Assembly (NCBI GenBank): GCA_018466975.1
Contig: CM031553.1
Coordinates: 744,001-808,000 of the forward strand
Direction: 5' to 3'
From: Sparassis latifolia
Lineage: Eukaryota > Basidiomycota > Agaricomycetes > Polyporales > Sparassidaceae
Length of the DNA stretch: 64,000 bases
The notes under the pieces: model-generated
Seen by the model: the letters and a program-made list of their open reading frames with translations, nothing else
Database searches by the model: none
Told to the model about the DNA's origin: nothing
Translations under genes and position numbers: made by a program
In this document: piece after piece, positions 36,380 to 48,359 of the stretch
How positions within the stretch are numbered: the stretch's first letter is position 1
How the letters are laid out: every line of letters starts with the position of its first letter

Positions 36380-39300
36380 TCATGTGCTAGAGAGGTTCAA
36401 ACCGGTCAGATGTCGTTGCAGCGTCTCTAATCCTGCCTCTGCACACGAGAGATTCAGAAGCAGAGTCATAGATGCAATAGCCTTCGAACGGAGTTCATGC
36501 TCGCTCTGTCCACCATGTCTGCGCGCCTGCTGTTCACGGATAAACAGATCCTCTTCTTCCTCGAGCGCATCTTCGACTGCCCTCCGTGCGACTGTTGAAC
36601 TTGTGACCTCGATGTTCCGCAGTGTCTCCATGCTCTCCTTTCGTAAACCATCCAGATAGGGACGCATGGCTCTTGTTTCAATTTCGTCTATGACCGCTGC
36701 TTTGTCGAGGACGTAGTGTTTTGACTGTCCCAGCACATATCAGTGAAGCAGACCAAACGGAGATGGAGAGACATACACGAGCCATGAAGGGCCAAACGCC
36801 GGAACTGAGTAACCACGGGATGGTAGCAAGCACCGCAATGGGTGCACGCAGCATAAAGCCCAATTGTTCAACGTCATTTCGCGCTGAAGTAGTTGCAATG
36901 CTTATTGTGTCCCCGGAGTCAACGCTCACATCTTCGTGGTTGGCGTTGCGGGAAGACGCATACAATAAGGGTTTAGCCATAGCGGCCTGTATGGCATTGT
37001 AGGCACTCGCTGCGTTATGACGCGCGGCGATGACGGTGCGTAATACCTTCTTCCCCAGTTTTGAGAGTAGCAATGTGTCAATGTCTTGACCATAAACATC
37101 CAATTTTTCAAGCACGGTTCCCATTAGATCGTTCTGGGTCTCGTCTCTGATTGATCTCTGAATTTTGCGCTTCAGACTGTCGAAACGCTCTGCGCGTGTT
37201 TGGTCGGCTAGATTGCGAACGAACTGGACGAATTGGCGTTTGATGGTGCCCAGTGATGTATGCATTTCCTCCTGTATTGCCAGCAAGAAAAATTCCACTT
37301 CTTCCTTGCGGTGGAATTTCAGCTTGTTAGAATCCTCAAGTTGCTAGCGTTCCGTAAGCAAATTGGTCGAACAAACAAGCGACAGACGGCTTACTTTGAT
37401 CTTTCGTTGCCATTCGGGTCGTTTCATTACGGTGACGATAGCCTGTGGTCCGAGGTCCAGACACTGCTTCTGAAGAACCTTGAATGATTTCTCCAGCTTT
37501 TCCGTTGAGTTTCTCTGCATACGTTGTTCGTCCTCTTGCCAAAATATCAAAACCTCGGTAATCTGGGCTTTCGTATGCTTGAATGCTTCGTACGCCTTTT
37601 TGTACTGCTCCGGTGTACGGCTTAAGCCTACTAGAAGACGTCTATTGTTGAGATGGACATTTTAGCAATGTGAAATGCTTCGCTGTAATTCAGAGAGAGA
37701 ACACATACTGTTGATCGGAGCAGGATTTGTTCACCATCCCTCGAATCTTTTGACCTTCCATCATCAAGGTGAGGCCACGCTCCCTCGCAACTATGTCCAT
37801 CGTCAGGCGCTTAATAGCCTCTTCCAGCCTGCTCTCTTCAAGCCTTTTGACGATAGCCCGTCTCCATTCATCCGCACGCAATTCCTTGTACTTCTGCTCT
37901 GCATTTCCCATACCCAAGATCCGTTCTGCGCACTATTGCCATCGTCAGTCACTACCAATGGCGTGGATCGACTGCCCGTACGTCATAGGCAAGATCACTC
38001 TCTTTCCAGATGTCTTTGAATCTCGGCTTTCCCGTTTGCGAACGCTGTAGAAGGGCGCGTGCGCCGATACCAAGACGAGAAGAACAGCTCAATACCCGTC
38101 GGATAGCGTCCGTGCTCTTCGGCCAGAACACTTTGGCTACACTTGCTATCTGCTGTTCCTGACGATCTCTCGCAACCTGTTCGACCTTGCTTAGTCGAGA
38201 CAGATAGAGAATGCCTCATACTCCCACCTGATCTAGATGGGTACAGAGAACAACTTCTGGAGCTCGGCCAAGACCATTCTTAATGATGGCGGGAAGCTGT
38301 GATCTCCAATCATCCTTGGACACTTCCTTGAAGGATACAATAGGCACAATTGCGTTGGCTTCTTTCGCTACCACCCGCACCAAATCCTCATACGCATGGA
38401 ACTAGTCATAAAGATTCGAATCAACCGATTCATGAGAAGCCGGAAACATGCGATCTTACATCGCCGCTGCCAGGAGACAGCTCTCCAATCCCCTACCGAC
38501 GTGGGTCAATTCGAGACGGCACTCGCGACATGATGCGCTCGTACCGGAAGATCGATGAACTTAGTAGGTGAATTGAACAACCGAATTGATTACAAGACGT
38601 AATGTGATACTTAAGGACGTACCTCGATGTCCCCTGTGATATCTTTTTCTCGCAGTGCTTCAAATTCAACCTTTAGCAATGGCCAACTGGGTTGACGTTG
38701 TGGCGGTAGAGATATGTCTAGCCTATTACAGAGACGCACAATGTCATTGAGCTGTGCGAGCTATCACGAATGCAGTTGAACAGTGTCCTCACAATAAAAT
38801 AAGCTGAGGCTCACCAGCTTGGACACTTCCCGCTCTCCGTTTGCGCATACGGGGAGCACGAAAGACTCTTGCTCAAACAACCGCAAATTCGCTTTCGTTG
38901 TCGGATGTAAATCCACCCACTTGTTGTACAGCTGCATCTGATGGCTCGTATCCTGTGATTCCGGTGTCGGCGTCGCGATGCCTTCAAAGGAACCAAACTG
39001 ATCATCGTCATCGTCATCAGTGTCAAACGACATCGCGAATGGATCGTCGTCTGGAGGTTTGAAATTGTCCATCAGGATGGAATATTTGTGTTGCTTTAAT
39101 TGTTCAATTGCAAGTCTGAAGTAAGAGGCATCAATCTCCAAGCTCGGTCGGGCTTGTCCTTTTACATGCTGGAGACGGCATGGCCAGGCAGTCGACGGAA
39201 GTTCTGGTGGGAAATGTATCAGTAATGCAATATGGAGATATGTTCAGCACCATACCATCACTTGGAAGAACAAGACAACCCATGAGTGCATTGAGGAATA

Positions 39301-40295
39301 GAGATTTGCTGCGGTATGATGTAGCTCAGCACATTTCCGCACGTCCGTGCAGGAATAACCCACCCCGCTTTCACCATGCCGCAAAATGCGATGCTGAACT
39401 TCTGGTCCATTTCTCTTGCTACTTCCCTTCGGATACTAGTCAACATTTCTAGAAGGTGTTGGCGTACGGACGATTTGTCCGATGCCATGCGATTGTGCGT
39501 AGGCTCCTGATAGATGAGCCTCTCAATATTCTGCAACAAACTAGTTTGTGCCTTCCCGATTATCGGCACTGTATTCTGGCTGAGATTCCGTTCAACCCAT
39601 ATTCGTCCCACCTCCTGGAATGCTCTGGTATACATGCTCATCCAATCCTCGTCGAACTTCACTACTTGAAGATTTTGATCGACGTCAAGTCCAAATCCAT
39701 CCAGTTCTATGATAGGAAGATAGAAAGGCTTGGTGTAAAAATGACGCTTGAGAACATGAGAGACGACCCGATATTCGCCCAGTGTTTCGTGTGCGACGTT
39801 GCCATAGAAGTCATAGATTTTGCTCCGAACATCGAGAAGGTCTTCAACTCCAGTCCTCGACAGGAGTTCGACGGCTTGCGATAGAGTAGCAGCGGGGTGC
39901 GGAACAAGATCGGTTAGGGAGCGACGCCTGGATAGAAGAGATGATTGTGCGGTCTGTAAAGCGGAGAGCAGTTGATTCAAGTAACCCCGTTCTTTTTCAT
40001 ATACGTCGGCCAGAGAGATGATGTTGTCCGATGAGAATACTGGGGAGAGAAATGTTCTCAATAACAGCGCAGTGTCGTAGAACAGTGCCATGACTATATC
40101 CTTGTATTTCAGGGCAGGAGAGAAGTTGTGCAACCATACCGATCCTGTCTCATACGTGCGAATAATATCACGTATGACCGAGTCCATGGCATTGAGCGCA
40201 TCGGTGATAGAGGAAATGGTGGCCAACCCCGGATATGTTGTCCTGAACGTCTGGCTACGAGCGGCTAAGGATGTCCGGCCGATCGCCACACTCAT
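36380..40295 (-). CDS. Dynamin-superfamily GTPase, paralog A of a tandem pair
   Basis: A large GTPase with a dynamin-type G domain. G1 is GMVKAG|KSLFLNALMG (intron inside the P-loop, near 39366), the switch region is ELPSTAWP, G3 is FIDLPGIGE (rebuilt across two introns near 38560 and 38510), and G4 is LCTHLDQ. All are intact. An N-terminal ~300-residue helical region precedes the G domain (MSVAIGRTSLAAR..., start 40295). A helical stalk-like half follows it (CAERILGMGNAEQKYKELRADEW; LEDSNKLKFHRKEEVEFFLLAIQEEM; RHNAASAYNAIQAAMAKP). Near the C-terminus is a hydrophobic segment, LRAPIAVLATIPWLLSSGVWPFM (36777-36863), then a short helical end closing at 36380. The G1-G4 spacing excludes septins and Ras-like GTPases. 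The nearest known groups are bacterial-type dynamin-like proteins and SLIP-GC-like GTPases; membrane remodelling is inferred. Confidence 0.8.
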
Positions 40296-41065
40296 CTCGC
40301 AGAGCTATGGAATAGAAACTTCAGGCAGTTAACGATCAATAGGAAACAGGGAAAAGATCAGAAATACATACTCTCGACAATCAACAAGGCAATTAAGCGG
40401 CGGGTGGAAGTTCAGTAAGCGCCTATCCACTTGGTCAGTTGCAGTTTCCCCGACTCGCTCTGTCAAGATGTATATAGTTCAGCATCGGAACACCTACTAT
40501 TAGTAGAACGGGATTCCAAAGGCTTCCAAGCGTCAATCTCACGGGTATCGTGACGGATGCCTCTAAATTCGTGAATTCACGATGTAACTAGAGTCTGCCG
40601 CCGGGGACGTATCACGGGGATAGCGACACGACATTAATATACCTAAGTCATTTGGAGCAACCTCAAGTTTGTCTATGGCCGAGAGATGGGCCGCAGTACT
40701 ATGTAAGTACTATGGCAGTTGCATTCGGTCATACAGTACTAGACGCCCGTCGCGGTCGCAATACTAGTGATCTCCCCTGCTGCTGCTGCAGTGGGCCCGG
40801 CAGAGTAGACAGACACTCTGCTTCGACCTTTAAATTCATCCGTTACGATATCCGTGTCTGTCGCTGTGAACAAAGTTCAAGTTGGGCATCCCGGCCGGGA
40901 GCTGAGCGCTGAACCTGATGCAAGAACAACACGAAGTCTTGAAGTCAATATTTCCTCCGAGGCAGTACACAATAGCGTATGGTGTACATGTCCAGTCCAA
41001 TCCATCACTCTGGCGTACTAAACTTAGTACTATGCAAGAGACGGAAGAATTTCATGCTTTTCTTG
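40296..41065. promoter_or_regulatory. Spacer between the tandem GTPase genes
   Basis: 770 bp containing the paralog A promoter and the paralog B 3' UTR. A motif at about 40805-40865 (ACACTCTGCTTC..GATATCCGTGTCTG) resembles one at 15025-15085, so repeat debris may be inserted here. No TATA box was identified. Confidence 0.35.
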
Positions 41066-44000
41066 TCACAAGTTCTTCAGATGGCTTTGAATCTTGGACA
41101 GTGCCGATTCCGCTGCGAGAAAATCGAGCAATGTGCTTACGGCCGATGCCACTGTTTCTGATGAATACTTGTTCTTATCCTGTCTGCGTTCGTTCTCAAA
41201 CCGCTTCTCCTCGTTCGCGAGCGAATCCTTTACCGCATCCTTGGCTGCCTCAAAGCTCTTTGACATCATCTGTTCCAAGGTCCTTTTTCCTTCTTGCTTT
41301 AAAGCGTCGGAGAAGGGACGGACAACATGCTTCTTCAACTCCTCCAGGAAGGCGGTTTGGTCCAGCACATGTTGCTCCGACTAAGGCAGCCATGAGAAAG
41401 GGAAACTCTTTGATATAGGAAAAAACTACATACCCTTTTCATGAAGGGCCATATCCCTGCTCCGAGCAGCCACGGGACAGCCGCGATCACTGCAATGGGC
41501 GCCCGTAACATGAATCCCAGCTCGTCAATCCCCTCTGCTTCATCGCCGTCATGATCGAATTCATGCACCAGGGACTGCCCCAAGAACGGCTTCGCAATCG
41601 CCTCCTGGAGGGCATGGTATGCCGATGCTGCATTGTGTCGTGTAGCGATGGTGTGCATCACCTTGCGCCGGACGCTGTGGAACGTGAGCGCCTCGACGTT
41701 GGAGCTGCGGTCGTCCAGTTCATCCATGATCTCCTCCCTTAGATCCTGCTGCATATCGTCTGCGATGTTGCTCCTGATGCGGCTTTGCAGCGTCTTGAAG
41801 TGTTCAGCGCGCAGATGATTTGCCAGATTGCGTACGTTCTTGACGAATTTTTGCTTCAAAGTCGACAGCTTCTTGCTGAGTTCGGCCTGTACTTGGTGCA
41901 AGAATCGCTCAGCCGCACCGATGTTGCGGAACACCAACTCGTCGTGGGCGTTCGTTTCTGTCTGCGATGTATCACCGCATGAGCTGGCGGTGGAACACTA
42001 ATGTGAGCGAACTATCCAACCTGATTCGCAGTATCCTCGACTGCCCGCTTCGCTGCATTATCTGATTCGCGTTGAAGGATCGCGAAGCGATCCTGCAGCT
42101 TCTTTTCCGATTGCAGCTCCATACGCGCACTGACGGCCGACCATTCCTTCAGCACTGCTTCGTATTGGCTCTTCACCGCCTGAAATTCCGCGTACGCTTC
42201 TTCGCGCTCTTCCACAGAGCAACGCATCGGAAGCAGGACCCGGCTGGTGCAGTCGATTGAGCTTCGGCATCAGCTTCAATACGGCAAGACAAATAAGCTG
42301 AACCCACCGTTGGTAAATGATCGCTTTGTGCAGCTGCTTGTGCAGCTGTATGTTCTCGTTTATCAGAGCCCGCCGGCGCGACGACTCGATCATGTCCGTG
42401 ATGAGTCGCTTGATCGTATCCGCGAGCATGCTCTTCTTCAGCAGGTCATCCAGCGCCTTCCTCCACAGTGCGAAGTCCATCTTCCTATACGTCACCTCAG
42501 GCTCGTGTGCGCCAAGAATCTTCTCTGCACACTATTCACGCTCCGTTATTAGTCATATCTGAAGGTAGAAATAAGTACAGGAGCGAACGTGCCTCGTACT
42601 CAAGCGTGTTTTCCTCCCAGATCTGCTTGAACTCCGGCTTGCGCTTCTTCGACATTCGCAGGACAGCACGGGCACTGAAGCCCATGCGGGATGCGCAACA
42701 CAGGACTCGCTTCGTGTCAGGATTCTGGGGCCAAAACGCTTTCGCAACGCTCGCGATCTGCTCGGTGACGCGGTCTTTTGCGACCTGTCATAGTAGAATT
42801 AACCGTGTTAGCGTTCGCATTAGGAAGACAAGTCATGCAGCCGAAGCACGCACCTGGTCGAGGTGGGTGCAGAGCACCAGGTCCGGCGGGTGCCCTACGC
42901 CGGCCATGACTATCGACGGGAGCTCGTTCCTCCAACTCTCCTTGGAGACCTCTTTGAACGACACGATCGGGATGACCGCGTTGACCTCGCTCGCGACACT
43001 CCGTACTAAATCTTCGAATTTGAAGTGCTGGAAGTATTGTCGTGAGATCATTGAACCAACGACAGCGAGAAACCATATGGATCTCACCACGTCACCGTGC
43101 TCGCCTATTCCCTACGGAATATTAGTCTGTCCATCGAGTATGAATGCATAGATACTAAACGCACTGGGAGGTCAATGAACTGCACGGAATTGTGAAACCA
43201 TAAGCAAGTAATCCACTTTAGTAGATGTCACGGACCAACCTCAAACTCCCCTTCGAATGTCTCGTCGCGCAACGCCTCGAAATCTATCCGCAAAACCGGC
43301 CAGTTCGCGTTCTTGTCCCTTGGCACCTCCACACCGAATCGATAGCAAAGTCTGACCACGTCGTTGACCTGCCCAAGCTTCAAGCAGCAATTCAGCATCA
43401 CCTTGCTACACTACAGCATCAACAGAGCGCACCAGGTCCATCACATGTTCCTCGCCTGACGCCCTCTCCGGGATGTGATACCCCTCCTTCTCGAACTTGA
43501 GCAAATTCTTCTGAGTCGCTGGGTGAAGATCGATCCATAAATGGTAGATCTCGCGCAGCCTGTCCGCGGAAGTCACCTCCGCCGTCGCGGTATCAATATC
43601 GCGGTCGTCGCACGCGGTATCCGCGTCACTGGAGGTGTCGTTGAGCAGTGCCGAAAACGGATCCGTGTCACGCGGTGGCTGGTAATTCGCCATCATGAGC
43701 CCGAACCGCGCCCTCTGGAGCTCGCTGATGAGCTTTTGGAAGAAATACGCATCGATGTCGAGGCTCGGTATGCGCTGGTCCTTGACGTGTTGTACGCGGC
43801 AGGGCCACGCGGTCGACGGGAGCTCTGAGATAAAATGAGGCACTCGTGTGGGGCAAAGCTAGGAGATGCACATACCATCAGACGGGAGGATCATCTGGCC
43901 CATGAGTGCATTCAAGAAAAGGGATTTTCTGTGGCAGTACAGATTAACTTCGTAAGCCCGAATGAAAATCGCACTTCTCCTCACCCTGCCTTGACCATGC

Positions 44001-45004
44001 CACAGAACGCGAGTGAGAATCGCTTGCTCGTCTCGCGGTTGATGCCCTTCTGCACCGTATTGCGCATATCCACCAGGTGTGCACAGCGCGTCGCCTCAGG
44101 CTGGCTCTTCTGCCCCGCGTCCCCTGCCGCCTGGAAGGCGGTCAACTCGTTGTTCAGCACCAGCGAGAGATTTTGCAGCACGGTGAGCTGTGTACGAGCG
44201 AGGTCGGGCAACGCGCCATCGCCAACATGATCTTCAACCCACTCTACCGCCAGGCCTATCACCAACGACGAGTAATCGTCTCCGCGATCTCCGCGCGATC
44301 CCGGAATCAAGACCAGGTCCTTCGCGATCTCCAACGCGAAGGTCACGTCCACACGGATATTGAACGGGTTGTTGTAGCACGCCGCTTGAACCGCATCCAG
44401 CGCCTTACGGCCAAAGGATGGTGTGCCCGGGCTCATCCTCTGTGGGTTTGGTGACACTGCGCGGGACACAGGGCGGGGAGAGCGCGAGGCTGACGCTCCC
44501 GGAACCATGGATCTCATACAGATCCGAGAACTGCTTGAACCGTTGCAAGATCTGTCCGCGGGACTCGTCAAGCTTGATCGTCGCGTCGCCGAGGACCTCG
44601 TTGAACCGCTGGAAATCCTTATCGGCGTCGGACAGCAAAGCGGCGAGATCAACGCTCCCGCGCGCGCACACCTTCGCTAGGAGAGCATCCGCGGCGCCCT
44701 CCTGAGCGTTCAGCAGCTGATCCGCGTCGGCGAGCGCCGCGCGGAGGTCGCTAAACGCCACGCGCCCGCCGGGCGAGTCCATGAGCGCCGCCACGGCCCC
44801 CTGATTGCCGTAGTGCACGATCGCTTCCAGCTTGCCCGTCACGTCCTGCGCATCGCGCGCGTATACGGTCAGCGCACGCTTGTACCGCTTCGTCGCCTGC
44901 GTTTCCTGGGCGTTGATGTCCTGCAACCTGTTGATCTTGTCGAGCACGGCCGTCGCGATCTTGGCGAGCACGCTCGAGACGGTGCCGAGCGAGATCGGGT
45001 CCAT
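41066..45004 (-). CDS. Dynamin-superfamily GTPase, paralog B of a tandem pair
   Basis: Paralog of the 36380-40295 gene, same strand, 770 bp upstream of it. The G domain is intact: FCGMVKAG|KSLFLNALMGQMILPSD (intron splitting the P-loop Gly codon near 43985), ELPSTAWPCRVQHVK, FIDLPGIGEHGDV (two short introns near 43170 and 43110), VLCTHLDQ. C-terminal helices match A closely (FVKNVRNLANHLRAEHF; RHNAASAYHALQEAIAKP), as does the hydrophobic LRAPIAVIAAVPWLLGAGIWPFM (41431-41520). The end is ...LSKIQSHLKNL at 41066. The N-terminus differs from A: MDPISLGTVSSVLAKIATAVLDKINRL plus ~180 residues of predicted helix, in exon 1 (about 44450-45004). The first intron end is uncertain. A membrane-active GTPase is the inference; substrate and partner are unknown. 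Confidence 0.8.
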
Positions 45005-45831
45005 AGTGACCAGTGGGATGTCGATAGCAGTTAGAGCCAGGGTGATGTCCTGTGCTGGATGGTCGGTCGTCGGTGGGATCTGGATAGTGGGAGTGGGGCG
45101 AACGTTGTGGACAGCGTGCTAAGAGACCGCCCTTGTATAGCTTGCATGTCGTGAGCGTCTGCCATGATGAGCGCCTGCATGATTGTCGTTGTTCCAGGTA
45201 TACGTTGAATTTTGACAGGCGATACAGCCTGCGCATAGCCTCGGGAAAAGCTGCGTGCGACTGAGATCAGCAGGAGAAAAGGCACAGCGTGCGCCGCCAT
45301 GCTATCCACTCACTCAATAGTGTCAATTTCCACCACGAAACCTCTCGGAAAGACTAGCAGGCTTATCGGAAAGCCTCAAACCTTGAATTCCGGAACCAAT
45401 CGATATTAGAGAAAAACGCGGAAAACCAGTATGATTAGCTGACTAGCTACGCCGATTATCAGCGAGTGCAAGCTAGATTGTCACGTGGAAGCGCGTTCGA
45501 AATATTAATTGCGAGAGCCTTGCATTGCAGCGGCTCGGGGGAATAAAATAATTGTTGGCAATGAGAGCCGTATGATGTTCAGAGTGCATCGTCAGTACTG
45601 CGCCCGAATCTTCTCCCGCGACGCGATCGCCGATCCTGGATCGTTGTACTTGGCCAAGGTATTCCTAATTTCTTTTCGTCGACACCTGCGATTACAATGC
45701 CACGGCTACATCGAACACTGAACCCACCCACAGACGAAAGCTCAGCGTGATTAGACCTCCAGCAAGCGTACACTAAGACCGTGTATCTCCCACAAGCACA
45801 CCCAGCACATTACACCTCCACCCCACGGCGG
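45005..45831. other. Intergenic, upstream of paralog B
   Basis: About 830 bp holding the promoter of the paralog B GTPase and the 3' UTR of the next minus-strand gene. No gene, repeat or clear promoter motif was recognised. Confidence 0.4.
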
Positions 45832-47476
45832 CTACTCGACGCTCGGCGACCTGCTAATCTCCTTGCTCCCGTCCCAATCGCTGCCCTCGGCGACGAGCTC
45901 CGAGTGGCCCATGCGCGCCAGCTTCTTGTCGAAGTCGCGCATCCGGTAGCGCGACACGATGCGCTCGAGCAGCTCCGACGTCGAGATTCCCGGCGTGCGT
46001 CGCGTCGGCAGGAACTTGCCTACGTAAGGGAAGTTAGGGTTAGGGTTTTCGGGGTTAGGGTTATGGTGCATCCGATCGGTGGCGTCGAATGTGGAGTTAA
46101 GGTTGCAAATACGGATGCGACGGGGCGGAAGCGAGAAAGGGCGAGAGAGGTGTCAACGAGATGTAGAGAAAGAGACAAGGGTGGGGAGGATAGGGGAGAG
46201 ACGCACCCCTGGCTCTTCGCGTACGCATACACGTCCTCCTGCCCTGCGCTGGGGTACAGATCTTCGTCGTGCGCGACATAGTCGATTTTGTGCTGCTCGA
46301 ATAAGGTTAGTTGTACCAGTGAGATATGGGAGACATGAGGTGGGAAAGGCGGGAGTCAGACGCACCTTTGATATGAAAGCCTCGTCGATGACCCATGGCG
46401 CGTCCGGGATGACTTGGTCGACCCATCGACAGTGCCGTACTGCTTCACACCTGCCAGTGGCGGAATATATTAAGAGTTGAATAAAGGAAGACCAAGCGGA
46501 GGGAGAAGAGTAATGGAGATAGCTAGTCGTCCCTACTCAAGCACTGACTTCCTCGTGACCTTTCGCGACACGAAGAATTGTACACCATTGCACAAGTGGG
46601 TCATAACACAGCAATCGAAAGGCGAGATGCAAGACAGGCGTGACGCACCGTTCAGCGTGGTTCATGACTGGTATATTTTTGTGCTCTTCACATTGCTCAT
46701 CCGAATTCACACCGACAAGGAGGTAGACGCCAGAACCCGATTCCGACAACGGATCGCTTGGCGCATTTGGGGACGACGGGGACGAGAACGAGAGCTTCGC
46801 TTGACGGAGCTGGAGCGCATGCCTGCCAAGGACCTCCCATCGATTACAGCCAGACGACGTACGGACGCAGCACTCACCCGAGGTGGAACAGATCATACAC
46901 GCCATCCGCATATATGCGCACAGGCCTATCGATGGGCGGGCGATTGATCAAGTACGGCCGTACCTGGCCCTCCTCCCCTTCGCGCGCGATCGCCCGTCTG
47001 GCGTAGTCCTGGATGTCCTGCGGAGTGAGCTTTGCGGGGTCGAATGCGTATACGGAGACGGCGGCTGGAGACGGCTCGGGCGGGGCTGGGAGGGGGATCA
47101 TGCTCGGCGCGGGAGTGTCCTGCGTGTGGTCGTGGTCGGGGCCCGCTGTGGTGCTGCTCTCGATGTCGCCGTCGTACGTGGGCGAGTCCGTGCCGGCGTC
47201 GTCGTCGGAAACGAGCGCTGCGAGCGCGTGTTTCGGGCGGCGGGGCGCGGCGGGGGCGGGCATGCGGGCGGGGAGGCGCGTGGAGGACGCAGAGGGCCCA
47301 GAAGAGGGTGCGTCGGTGGTGGAGCCGGCGTCGTCGGTGAGGGGGTCGTTGTCCTCCTCCGAGGCGTCGTAGGCGGCTGGGGAGTCGGGGACCGGGCGGG
47401 AGTACGGGTGTGGGTGCACGGGGGGAACGTGCTTCGCGGCGAAGGAGCGTTTTGCGTGCAGTGCAGTCGTCTTCAT
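45832..47476 (-). CDS. PCT1: Choline-phosphate cytidylyltransferase
   Basis: CTP:phosphocholine cytidylyltransferase, the rate-limiting step of the CDP-choline (Kennedy) route to phosphatidylcholine, acting at nuclear and ER membranes. The start at 47476 (MKTTALHAKRSF) precedes a ~150-residue Pro/Ser/acid-rich leader, then the nucleotidyltransferase fold. RPVRIYADGVYDLFHLG|HALQLRQAK carries the HxGH motif, rebuilt across an intron. [61 protein letters not shown] and the RTPGISTSELL signature follow (RTEGISTS in most homologs). The protein stops at 45832 soon after the catalytic domain. The long amphipathic membrane-sensing helix of the animal enzyme is short or absent. One intron contains telomere-like repeats (46033-46064). 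Confidence 0.93.
46033..46064 (+). repeat. Telomere-like TTAGGG repeats inside an intron
   Basis: Four TTAGGGTT-like units (TTAGGGTTAGGGTTTTCGGGGTTAGGGTT, broken by TTTCGGGG) lie in the cytidylyltransferase intron, close to its acceptor. Read on the coding strand they form a CCCTAA pyrimidine-rich run that probably doubles as the polypyrimidine tract. TTAGGG is the usual fungal telomere repeat. Confidence 0.8.
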
Positions 47477-48359
47477 CGCTGCTCTTTTACTTTTACACGA
47501 AGACGAGCAGAGCCAGATCCCTGTTCCGGCAATCCCCGTGGCGGTACCACAGCGCACGTGCTCCGGTGACGCGTTACGTTTCTTGCCTTTTCCGACTGCC
47601 TCAGTAGCGGCCTGCGAGAGGCGCAAGTGATGAATCGTCTGTATATGCCTATAATCAATACTCCGAATAATTTCAATACTGTGACCCTTCATGAGGAGAA
47701 GCTCCGAGTTATAAAGTACACCTTGAAGACCTATATAGACCATAGCAGTCTGCAGGCAGAGACAAGTACTGGTATTGTTCATGACGAGGGACTTCTACAC
47801 TGCTAGACAGGATGCTGTGGATTTTGACCGGTGGACGGCCCTGTGGTTTGCCGGAGTTAGTTCTCGAGGATTCCCGGAAGTCAACAAGCCTTGTAGATTC
47901 TCGCAATTCCGTCCTGTTCTGCTCTCAAAAGAGGAAAGTACATATGCATTATGTAATACTCAGACGTATACGTCGCAATGCTAGCGCAGGCGTATGCAGC
48001 CAAATAACAGTGGATGGATGAACTGAATATCAATAATAAATGAATAACATTTTTTGGGGGGCGGTGTGGACAGCAGTGACAACCAAGTAGCTATGCAATG
48101 GTGTAGGTGGATACCTATAGGTTGAGTCGTGTCCCTGATGGCGTCGAGCAAGACATGTCATCGGGCTCTTTTGTGCATGATCATTACAATGGACTCTCGC
48201 ACGCAACGACTACAAAATCTATTCCCGGTGATAATATAAATGAACAGCAGATTATCCCTGCAAGACAGATGCCTATATCTGCAACCCGTCTGCGTATCCA
48301 AGCTCCGTGCTCAACTCAAGCTCTCTGTTGAACCCAGACACGTGTTTGTCAGTCTCCCT
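47477..48359. other. Intergenic between two minus-strand genes
   Basis: About 880 bp with the cytidylyltransferase promoter and the F-box gene 3' UTR. A T6G8 run sits near 48050-48062. No gene recognised. Confidence 0.4.

Noticed and set aside
38460..38580. Premature stop in the G domain of GTPase paralog A
   Set aside because: The stop lies in a short intron; splicing gives FIDLP|GIGELSPGSGD|FHAYEDLV, matching paralog B.
46033..46064. Chromosome end or subtelomere
   Set aside because: Only a few interrupted TTAGGG units, inside an intron of a conserved gene with ordinary genes on both sides.
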